Of a DNA stretch of 64,000 bases, positions 56,787-64,000 are shown one piece after another; position 1 is the first letter of the stretch; each line of letters starts with the position of its first letter. Origin of the DNA: Vibrio sp. S17_S38 (lineage in GTDB: Bacteria; Pseudomonadota; Gammaproteobacteria; Enterobacterales; Vibrionaceae); the NCBI RefSeq assembly GCF_014694375.1, contig NZ_JAAUWW010000005.1:62001-126000 (forward strand), given 5' to 3'. The position numbers and the translations under genes were made by a program. The notes below the pieces were generated by a model. That model saw only the letters and a program-made list of their open reading frames with translations, was not told the origin of the DNA and made no database searches.

Positions 56787-57245
56787 TTAGGGTTGGATAA
56801 GCTGGTGTTCGAGTAATTTAATTCGTAATTTTTCCAAGCGATCTCTGTTGACGCCAAAGTCTGAATGGCCAACACGAGATTTAGAACGAATATGCAAATT
56901 CACACCATCTTTTACCATTTCAACATCATCGGTAAAACGAAAAATCAAACTTGTAAAAGTCAGGTGTAAGTAGTCATCTGTCTTTTTTAGAGTTTGGGTT
57001 CGAGCAAAGGTTAATGCCACTGCTTCAATTTGATCGAGAGTAATATCGGTTGAAATTAATGTAAATGGTGCTATTTGGTGATCTTTACGTGTCTCTTGAG
57101 TGGAAACACAATTCGGTTTTGAACTGCAAAGCATTGCGGCTTGTGGTTTTCTATTTTCTGATTCCATACTTTTACTCTGACTGCTACAACTGGTTAATAA
57201 TATAACCATAGCGAAAGGGATGAATTTAAGCATATTATTTTTCAT
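56787..57245 (-). CDS. DUF1499 family lipoprotein
   Basis: 152 residues. The N-terminus is a lipoprotein signal (KFIPFAMVILLTSC) with a lipobox ending in Cys about residue 20, followed by serine-rich linker SSQSKSMESE. The body carries the DUF1499 marks: CSSKPNCVSTQ and, near the end, LHIRSKSRVGHSDFGVNRDRLEKLR. It is expected to be anchored at the outer membrane, periplasmic side. No function is known for the family. It stands alone between gltD and mtnN. Confidence 0.85.
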   Translation of the reverse strand: MKNNMLKFIPFAMVILLTSCSSQSKSMESENRKPQAAMLCSSKPNCVSTQETRKDHQIAPFTLISTDITLDQIEAVALTFARTQTLKKTDDYLHLTFTSLIFRFTDDVEMVKDGVNLHIRSKSRVGHSDFGVNRDRLEKLRIKLLEHQLIQP

Positions 57246-57310
57246 AAATAGTGATATTAACCTTCTTTAATGATTTATATTTTTTAAATCTGAGAATCTA
57301 AAAAGAACAA

Positions 57311-57338
57311 AGCCCTACACAGTAAACTATGTAGGGCT
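57311..57338 (-). terminator. Terminator of gltBD
   Basis: AGCCCTACA (57311-57319) pairs with TGTAGGGCT (57330-57338) with an inner AGT/ACT pair; leftward flank reads TTTGTTCTTTT. It is about 35 bases after the gltD stop. Confidence 0.8.
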
Positions 57339-57343
57339 AAGCT

Positions 57344-57381
57344 AATCAGCATTTATTAAGTAAGCTTAACTTATGCTGATT
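57344..57381 (-). other. Hairpin spanning the gltD stop codon
   Basis: AATCAGCAT (57344-57352) and ATGCTGATT (57373-57381) form a nine-base stem that includes the last codons of gltD, just before the terminator hairpin. It may help 3' end stability. Confidence 0.5.
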
Positions 57382-58840
57382 TCATTAATGAATCAGCACG
57401 AGCTTCAAGGTTTGAACTGCCCATTAAGTAACTGTCAATTGCACGTGAGCATTCTCGACCTTCATTGATGCAACGAACAACTAAGGATTGTCCTGTGCGC
57501 ATGTCACCTGCGGCAAATATACCTTTTTGATTTGTTTGGTAGTCTTGACTTGCAACGTTGCCGCGGTCATCTAGTTTGATATCCAACTGCGCTAATACAC
57601 CTGTTGGCTCTGGAAATAAAAAGCCCATCGCCAAAAATGCTTTAGTACACGGTATGACACGCTCAGAGCCAGCCACCTCATCAAAATTAGGACGTTCACC
57701 CGGTTTTGCATCTTGCCATACGATATCAGCAATACGTAAACCGGTGACATTGCCTTGCTCATCACCAATAAATTCTTTGGTTAGAATATTCCAATGACGC
57801 TCGCATCCTTCTTCATGTGAAGAGGTCGTTTTCATGATCATTGGGTATTGCGGCCATGGTTGATTACTTGGACGTTGGCCTGGCGGTATTGGCATGATCT
57901 CAACTTGAGTAATGCTTTTCGCACCATGACGGTTTGATGTGCCCACGCAGTCAGAACCTGTATCACCACCGCCGATAACAACCACATGAGCATCCTTAGC
58001 ATGAATTTCTTCAGTTTTAAGATCCATGTTGTTGGCGCGACGGTTATTTTGACCAAGGAATTCCATTGCAAAGTGAACGCCTTTGTATTCACGACCCGGG
58101 ATCGGTAAATCACGAGGAACCGTAGAACCACCAGTGAGCAATAGAACATCGAAGTCTTGGCGCAATTGTTGAGCATTGATATCAACACCGATATGCGCGT
58201 TAACTTCAAATTTCACGCCAGCTTCACGCATCAGATCAATTTTACGGTCAATGACATCCATACCGAGTTTGAAATCAGGAATACCAAAACGCAGCAGACC
58301 ACCGACTTTCTCATCACGCTCGTAGACAGTCACCGAGTGACCAGCTGCATTTAATTGTTCTGCTGCTGCAAGTCCTGCAGGGCCTGAACCTACGATAGCA
58401 ACAGTTTTACCTGTGCGTGAGCGGGGTTTACGTGGTTTGGCGTAACCTTCTTGGTAAGCTCGTTCAACAATGTTTTTTTCGATATTACAAATAGTAATCG
58501 GATCTTGATTGATACCAAGAACACATGATGTTTCACAAGGTGCAGGGCAGACGCGACCAGTGAACTCCGGAAAGTTATTGGTACTGCTCAAAATGTGCCA
58601 AGCTTCTTCCCAACTATCGCGATAAACCGCATCGTTAAATTCTGGAATGATATTGCCGATAGGGCAGCCGCTATGACAAAACGGCACACCGCAATCCATG
58701 CAACGAGAAGCTTGCGTGTTAATTTTTTCACCAAAGTCTTCATCTAATACGAATTCTTTGTTGTCTTGTATGCGAACACTTGGGTCAACTTTTTTAGGAA
58801 GTTCACGACCATGTTCTAAAAATCCAGTAGGCTTACCCAT
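57371..58840 (-). CDS. gltD: Glutamate synthase [NADPH], small subunit
   Basis: Passes electrons from NADPH through FAD and iron-sulfur clusters to GltB. 489 residues. The N-terminal ferredoxin-like domain has four-cysteine sets CMDCGVPFCHSGCP and CPAPCETSCVLG; an FAD Rossmann motif is VAIVGSGPAGLAAAEQL (about residue 148), and an NADPH motif is VVVIGGGDTGSDCVG (about residue 290). It starts one base after the gltB stop. Confidence 0.97.
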   Translation of the reverse strand: MGKPTGFLEHGRELPKKVDPSVRIQDNKEFVLDEDFGEKINTQASRCMDCGVPFCHSGCPIGNIIPEFNDAVYRDSWEEAWHILSSTNNFPEFTGRVCPAPCETSCVLGINQDPITICNIEKNIVERAYQEGYAKPRKPRSRTGKTVAIVGSGPAGLAAAEQLNAAGHSVTVYERDEKVGGLLRFGIPDFKLGMDVIDRKIDLMREAGVKFEVNAHIGVDINAQQLRQDFDVLLLTGGSTVPRDLPIPGREYKGVHFAMEFLGQNNRRANNMDLKTEEIHAKDAHVVVIGGGDTGSDCVGTSNRHGAKSITQVEIMPIPPGQRPSNQPWPQYPMIMKTTSSHEEGCERHWNILTKEFIGDEQGNVTGLRIADIVWQDAKPGERPNFDEVAGSERVIPCTKAFLAMGFLFPEPTGVLAQLDIKLDDRGNVASQDYQTNQKGIFAAGDMRTGQSLVVRCINEGRECSRAIDSYLMGSSNLEARADSLMKSA

Positions 58841-58841
58841 C

Positions 58842-61800
58842 TTATACTGCCTCCAACTGTTCCGTGTTTTTTGCCGCTGCCTTACGTTTTAACATCACTG
58901 CTTTATAGTCGCGTGGCATGACTTTAACCATGCTTGCTAAGTGAGTGTCAAAATCGCTAAGGAAGGTTTTTGCTACATCACTTCCAGTGTATTCAGCATG
59001 TTTTGTTAACATGCTGTGTAGCAAGGCTTTATCTTCATTTTCAAGTGGATCTAGATCCACAAGCTCTGCATTGAGTTTAGTTTCAAAGTCGCCAGCTTTA
59101 TCCCATACATAAGCAACACCGCCACTCATACCTGCTGCAAAGTTTCGACCTGTAGAGCCAAGGATTATCGCTGTACCACCGGTCATATATTCGCAACCGT
59201 GGTCGCCCACACCTTCAACCACAACATGTGCACCAGAGTTACGTACGCAGAAACGCTCACCGGCTAATCCGCGGATGAAAGACTCACCCGATGTTGCGCC
59301 ATAGAAGCAAACGTTACCGACGACAATGTTATCCTCTGCAACAATCGTTGATTTGTTGTCTGGATAAAGCACTAAAGTACCGCCAGATAGGCCTTTACCC
59401 CAGTAATCGTTAGCATCGCCTTCAACTTCAAATTTTACGCCTTTTGCAAGGAAAGCACCGAAAGATTGACCTGCTGAACCGGTAAACTTAACGTTCATCG
59501 GTTGAGGTAAGCCATTATCTTTATAGACTTTCGAAATTTCATTCGACAGCATAGTGCCAGTGCTTCGGTCGGTGTTAATTATAGGGAACTCAGCTTGCAC
59601 TGCTTCACCTTTGGTTAACGCAGGTTGCGCCAACTTAATTAACTTGCGATCCAATACATCTTCAAGACCATGATTTTGTTGTTTCTGGTTATGAATGCCA
59701 TCTTCAGCACGGGGTTGCTCAATGTAGAGAACCGGGCTTAAATCTAGGTTCTTATATTTCCAGTGTTGAATATCATCACGTACTTTTAGTTTATGAGACT
59801 GTCCAACCATGTCTTGAATAGTGCGGAAACCTAATTCAGCCATGATTTCACGTAAGCCTTCAGCCAGATATTGGAAGAAAGTCACGACGTCATCTACACG
59901 GCCATCAAAACGCTCACGCAGTGATTTATTTTGCGTTGCAATACCAACGGGACAAGTGTTTTTATGACATTTACGCATCATAATACAACCTTCAACCACT
60001 AGTGCTGCGGTTGCCACGCCCCATTCTTCTGCGCCAAGAAGTGTCGCCATCGCTAAGTCGCGAGGCGTTTTCATTTGGCCATCGGATTGAACCACGATAC
60101 GGTTACGTAAACCGTTTTTCAGTAGTGTTTGGTGTGTTTCTGCTAGGCCTAATTCCCACGGTAAACCGGTATGACGAATTGACGACATCGGTGATGCGCC
60201 TGTTCCGCCATCAAAACCCGCAATAAGAACAACGTCTGCTTTGGCTTTTGCTACGCCTGATGCAATCGTTCCTACGCCAGCTTCAGAAACCAATTTTACG
60301 TTGACGCGGCTATCACGGTTAGCATTTTTTAGATCGTAGATCAGCTGAGCTAAATCTTCGATAGAATAAATATCATGATGTGGTGGTGGTGAAATCAGAC
60401 CAACTCCAGGAGTTGAGTGACGTGTTGCACCGATCCAGTCATCGACTTTATCGCCCGGAAGTTGGCCACCTTCACCTGGTTTTGCACCTTGCGCCATTTT
60501 AATTTGTAGCTCGGCTGCATTGGTCAGATAGTAAGAGGTCACACCAAAACGTCCAGAAGCTACTTGCTTGATAGCGGAACGCTCCCAATCGCCATTGTCT
60601 TTTTTCTCAAATCGAATTGGGTCTTCACCACCTTCGCCTGAGTTAGATTTTGCACCAATTCGGTTCATGGCAACAGCAAGTGTTGAGTGAGCTTCGTATG
60701 AGATAGAACCAAAGCTCATTGCACCTGTTGCAAAGCGCTTTAAGATGCTTTCAATTGGTTCTACTTCGTCGAGAGGAATAGAGCCCGCTGGGTTTTTGAT
60801 AAAATCAAGTTGGCTACGTAATGTCGCGGCGTTATCACCTTGATCGTCAACCGTTTTAGCGTATTGCTTAAACTGGGAATAATCTTTATTCCGTGTAGAT
60901 TGTTGTAACAATGCAATGGTTTCAGGGTTAAATAGGTGTTTTTCACCACGTTGTTTCCATTGGTAAACACCACCAACATCCAACATTTGAAGTGGCACTT
61001 CACGAGTCGGATAGCCAACACGGTGACGAAGCAGCACTTCGCGCGCGATGTCATCAATTGTTAAGCCTTGGATACGAGAAACGGTACCAGTGAAGTATTT
61101 ATCCACTACTGTTTTACTAATACCAAGTGCTTCAAAAATCTGTGCTCCATGGTAAGACTGTAGCGTTGAAATACCCATTTTAGAGAAAATTTTCAATAGA
61201 CCCGCGTTAATGCCTTTACGGTAGTTATTGAATAAATCATCTGATGGAATTTCAGGATCCAGTTTTTTCTTCTTCTGAAGATCAACAATGGTTTCCATTA
61301 CAAGATACGGGTTAACCGCATTTGCACCGTAACCAATTAAAGTCGCAAAGTGGTGTGTTTCGCGTGCATCACCGGTTTCAACGACGATGTCACATTTAGC
61401 ACGTAAGCCTTTACGAATTAGGTGGTGATGCACCGCGCCAACCGCCAGCATTGCCGGAATAGCAGCGTGGTTTGAGTTGGTGGCACGGTCAGTTAGAAGA
61501 ATGATAGAGTAGCCATCAATAACTGCATCTTCAGCGTATTGGCAAATACGTTTTAGAGCACGTTCTAGCTTGCCATTTTCTTCTGTAGCACGGAAAACGA
61601 TATCCAGTGTTTTTGCTTGTAAGTGTTCGTTATCAATCGCGCGTAATTTTTCTAGTTCTTCATTAGAAAGAACTGGCGACTCGAGCTCAACTTTTTGGCA
61701 ATGTTCAGGTGTTTCCGTCAGCAAGTTATGGTCACGACCTAAATAGGTGTTGAGTGACATCACCATACGCTCACGGATTGGATCGATCGGTGGGTTGGTG

Positions 61801-63383
61801 ACCTGAGCAAACAATTGCTTAAAGTAGTGAGACAAATGCTGGGATTGATGCGAGAGAACTGCCAATGGCCAATCTGCGCCCATAGACATCAAAGGTTCAT
61901 AGCCTGTTTTCGCTAATACTTGAATGATCTCTTTTACTTCTTCAGAGCTAATACCAAACGCTTGTTGATGTTGAAGTAAGCGAGCAGAAGAAGGTTGATG
62001 ATGCATGTTATCGGCATCTGGTAGGCGTTTAAGGCTTAATAAATTATCACTTACCCATTGCTCATAAGGCTGAGAATTGGCAATACCATCTTTCACTTCT
62101 TCATCTGAAATGATGCGGCCTTGTTCTAGATCGGCAACAAAAATACGACCTGGCTGTAAACGCCCACGATACTCTATATTTTCAGGTGCAATTTCTACTG
62201 CGCCAGATTCAGATGCCATGATTAAGAAGTTATCTTTAGTCACGGTATAACGAGACGGACGAAGTCCATTACGGTCCAGCGTTGCGCCTACTTGTACACC
62301 ATCAGTGAAACATACAGAAGCAGGGCCATCCCATGGTTCCATAATGTTGGCGTGGTATTGATAAAACGCACGACGAGTTGGATCCATTGTTTTGTTTTCT
62401 TGCCATGCTTCAGGAATCAACATCATTAATGCATGTGGCAAGCTACGGCCTGATAGAACCAGAAGCTCTAGCGCCATATCAAAGTTTGATGAATCTGAAC
62501 CATTCTCAGAACAAATCGGCAATAACATGTCGATTTCAGCTTGAGTGAATAAGTCAGACTCTAAGATCGCTTCACGCGCTTTCATCCAATTTAAGTTGCC
62601 ACGTACAGTGTTAATTTCACCGTTGTGGGCAATGTAACGGAAAGGCTGCGCCAGACGCCATCTTGGGAAAGTGTTGGTTGAAAAGCGAGAGTGCACTAAA
62701 GCAAGCGCTGTAACCATGCTTGGATTTTGTAGATCTAAGAAATATTGAGGCACTTGATCGGTTGTTAGCTGACCTTTATAAACCAATGTTTTATAAGATA
62801 ATGAGTTGATATAAAAATCATCACCAATATTGGATACTGACTCTAAACATACACGCACAGTATAATTACGAAGAACATAAAGTTTACGTTCAAGTTCAGC
62901 TGGAGTTGTGCCTGGGCCACCAGAAATAAACACATGTTCAAATTGAGGTTCTGTGCTTAGAGGGTCTTCGCCAATCATTGAATTATCAACAGGCAGTACG
63001 CGATAGCCAATAATTTCAAGATCAAGTCGAGCGGCATTGCGCTCTAAAATATCGCGACATTGTTGGCGTTTAGATTCATCTTTAGGGAATAGAACAACAC
63101 CTACGCCATATTTTTCAAATGACGGTAAGCGAATACCGAGTTTAACGGCTTCTTCTAATAAAAATTCATGAGGTTTTTGCAGTAGAATACCTGCGCCATC
63201 ACCGCTGCATGGATCGCAGCCTTGACCACCGCGGTGTTCCATACGAGCCAACATATCGAGGGCTTGCGTGACAACCGCATGAGATTTGCGGTTTTTTAAG
63301 TGAGCAACAAAACCGATCCCGCAGGCATCATGCTCTAGCTCTGGGGTGTACAATCCATGTGCACTTTGCTCTCTACTTACCAT
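58842..63383 (-). CDS. gltB: Glutamate synthase [NADPH], large subunit
   Basis: Makes two glutamates from glutamine and 2-oxoglutarate; with glutamine synthetase it is the main ammonium-assimilation path. 1513 residues. A 20-residue propeptide is cut before Cys21 (DACGIGF), the glutamine-amidotransferase nucleophile. Further parts: central domain, FMN-binding synthase domain (SGEGGEDPIRFEKK, PGEGGQLPG, GGTGASP), the 3Fe-4S set in MMRKCHKNTCPVGIATQ, and the C-terminal GXGXG beta-helix domain (GGTLVLYPD). All are intact. Confidence 0.97.
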   Translation of the reverse strand: MVSREQSAHGLYTPELEHDACGIGFVAHLKNRKSHAVVTQALDMLARMEHRGGQGCDPCSGDGAGILLQKPHEFLLEEAVKLGIRLPSFEKYGVGVVLFPKDESKRQQCRDILERNAARLDLEIIGYRVLPVDNSMIGEDPLSTEPQFEHVFISGGPGTTPAELERKLYVLRNYTVRVCLESVSNIGDDFYINSLSYKTLVYKGQLTTDQVPQYFLDLQNPSMVTALALVHSRFSTNTFPRWRLAQPFRYIAHNGEINTVRGNLNWMKAREAILESDLFTQAEIDMLLPICSENGSDSSNFDMALELLVLSGRSLPHALMMLIPEAWQENKTMDPTRRAFYQYHANIMEPWDGPASVCFTDGVQVGATLDRNGLRPSRYTVTKDNFLIMASESGAVEIAPENIEYRGRLQPGRIFVADLEQGRIISDEEVKDGIANSQPYEQWVSDNLLSLKRLPDADNMHHQPSSARLLQHQQAFGISSEEVKEIIQVLAKTGYEPLMSMGADWPLAVLSHQSQHLSHYFKQLFAQVTNPPIDPIRERMVMSLNTYLGRDHNLLTETPEHCQKVELESPVLSNEELEKLRAIDNEHLQAKTLDIVFRATEENGKLERALKRICQYAEDAVIDGYSIILLTDRATNSNHAAIPAMLAVGAVHHHLIRKGLRAKCDIVVETGDARETHHFATLIGYGANAVNPYLVMETIVDLQKKKKLDPEIPSDDLFNNYRKGINAGLLKIFSKMGISTLQSYHGAQIFEALGISKTVVDKYFTGTVSRIQGLTIDDIAREVLLRHRVGYPTREVPLQMLDVGGVYQWKQRGEKHLFNPETIALLQQSTRNKDYSQFKQYAKTVDDQGDNAATLRSQLDFIKNPAGSIPLDEVEPIESILKRFATGAMSFGSISYEAHSTLAVAMNRIGAKSNSGEGGEDPIRFEKKDNGDWERSAIKQVASGRFGVTSYYLTNAAELQIKMAQGAKPGEGGQLPGDKVDDWIGATRHSTPGVGLISPPPHHDIYSIEDLAQLIYDLKNANRDSRVNVKLVSEAGVGTIASGVAKAKADVVLIAGFDGGTGASPMSSIRHTGLPWELGLAETHQTLLKNGLRNRIVVQSDGQMKTPRDLAMATLLGAEEWGVATAALVVEGCIMMRKCHKNTCPVGIATQNKSLRERFDGRVDDVVTFFQYLAEGLREIMAELGFRTIQDMVGQSHKLKVRDDIQHWKYKNLDLSPVLYIEQPRAEDGIHNQKQQNHGLEDVLDRKLIKLAQPALTKGEAVQAEFPIINTDRSTGTMLSNEISKVYKDNGLPQPMNVKFTGSAGQSFGAFLAKGVKFEVEGDANDYWGKGLSGGTLVLYPDNKSTIVAEDNIVVGNVCFYGATSGESFIRGLAGERFCVRNSGAHVVVEGVGDHGCEYMTGGTAIILGSTGRNFAAGMSGGVAYVWDKAGDFETKLNAELVDLDPLENEDKALLHSMLTKHAEYTGSDVAKTFLSDFDTHLASMVKVMPRDYKAVMLKRKAAAKNTEQLEAV

Positions 63384-63963
63384 AGATACATCCTTCCAAG
63401 TTAAATGGTAGTGATGGAATGGGCATCATGCTCATTAACCACAACTACTTTGTCCTTTTATTTACTTATAATCTTTTGCTGAACTTAACCCAACCTTGGG
63501 AAGTTAGCCCGATTCCTTTCCATTATTCGCAGAAAATAATATGCGAAAAAAATGAGTCCTTGGTGTTTATTGCTGCTTTGTTTTTATTTTGCAGCGAACT
63601 GTATTGTCATGTCGAGAATGCTTAGCCATTTACACTAAGCTCCTAACGTGATTAACCTCACGAAAAAGACAATATCATGTCAACATCCTACATTTTTGTA
63701 CTATGTAATTCCAACGAAAGTTTGCTTTACCATTACGTTTTTTTTACATCTCTTGAATATTAAACACTTAAAAGTGCTATTTATTGATTTTTTATGCTTT
63801 AAATTGGAATTATTATTTATTTAATGTGCTTTTATTTTTGAGGTTTTTCCAACTTTGTTTACATAAAACGGTAGAATGCTGCTGATATTATTGGAAATAG
63901 GGCATATGTTGTTATTTTCCTTGTCTTATAGAAATGTTTATTCGTGAATTAAATGGGTGAAAA
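63384..63963. other. 580-base divergent region between gltB and arcB
   Basis: No gene is supported. A 68-codon rightward frame at 63419 has no good ribosome binding site and no family features. The region is AT-rich and must hold the gltB and arcB promoters; on the gltB strand there is an exact TTGACA (63683-63678) but no -10 at proper spacing. A CRP-like palindrome is listed separately. Confidence 0.5.
63647..63662. promoter_or_regulatory. CRP-like palindrome in the gltB-arcB region
   Basis: CGTGA-N6-TCACG at 63647-63662 has perfect GTGA/TCAC cores with CRP spacing. It lies about 264 bases upstream of gltB and 300 upstream of arcB. It could bind CRP or a similar regulator. Confidence 0.45.
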
Positions 63964-64000
63964 ATGAGTCCGTTAAAAAACCTCGCACAGTACTATGTGG
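63964..64000 (+). CDS. arcB: Aerobic respiration control sensor kinase ArcB, first codons only
   Basis: The window ends 12 codons into this gene. The residues MSPLKNLAQYYV match the start of ArcB (E. coli MKQIRLLAQYYV), and arcB lies near gltB in E. coli too. A GGGTG stands a few bases before the ATG. ArcB is the quinone-sensing tripartite kinase of the anaerobic response; none of its domains is in view. Confidence 0.75.
   Translation, partial: MSPLKNLAQYYV

Noticed and set aside
63419..63625. 68-codon rightward frame upstream of gltB
   Set aside because: No ribosome binding site of note, composition typical of AT-rich non-coding DNA, and it lies where the divergent gltB and arcB promoters must be.

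Overview
The window is a stretch of the main chromosome of a Vibrio (Gammaproteobacteria, Vibrionaceae). Three things point there: a complete chitin-oligosaccharide cluster laid out as in V. cholerae (sensor kinase ChiS, chitin-oligosaccharide-binding protein, DppBCDF-type transporter, GH9 glucosaminidase, GlcNAc kinase, GH20, chitobiose phosphorylase, phosphoglucomutase); an enterobacterial-type order hpt-can-yadGH-panCB-folK-pcnB-gluQ-dksA-sfsA-hrpB-mrcB; and protein sequences very close to known Vibrio homologues. The DNA is moderately AT-rich, with no tRNA, rRNA, insertion sequence, prophage or CRISPR array visible. Nearly all of it is ordinary core chromosome.

Layout. 1-9.1 kb: end of hpt, carbonic anhydrase (can), the ABC-2 exporter yadGH, then a leftward block sfsA, dksA, gluQ, pcnB, folK, panB, panC (transcription factor for the stringent response, tRNA modification, RNA polyadenylation, folate and pantothenate synthesis). 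9.2-19.5 kb: rightward hrpB, mrcB (PBP1b), a patatin/beta-barrel type Vd autotransporter and acnB. 19.7-22 kb: yacL and the nitrogen-controlled glnK-amtB pair with NtrC and sigma-54 sites. 22-26 kb: a Fur-controlled ferric iron importer fbpABC. 26-27.7 kb: a HopJ-family gene and a leftward EmrD-type drug exporter. 27.9-46.8 kb: the leftward chitin-oligosaccharide operon and chiS upstream of it. 47-52.9 kb: rsmC, an AI-2E-family permease, a tiny cysteine-rich membrane protein, hemL, erpA and an M23 cell-wall endopeptidase. 53-64 kb: tyrS, yadS-btuF-mtnN, a DUF1499 lipoprotein, gltBD and the first codons of arcB.

How the genes work together. In the chitin block, chitin oligosaccharides in the periplasm bind the solute-binding protein, which both feeds the ABC importer and (in V. 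cholerae) controls ChiS. Cytoplasmic GH9, GH20 and chitobiose phosphorylase split the imported sugars; the kinase and phosphoglucomutase pass the products into amino-sugar metabolism. glnK-amtB and gltBD are the ammonium uptake and assimilation parts of the window.

What is unusual. No wholly new multi-gene system was found. The most interesting items are an apparent AUC start codon for pcnB; an unlisted 38-residue cysteine-pair membrane protein with a perfect ribosome binding site; a three-copy repeated operator-like motif and a perfect inverted repeat in the 840-base control region in front of the chitin operon; and strong hairpins placed just after both solute-binding-protein genes. All start choices and regulatory sites are read by eye and are not computed.
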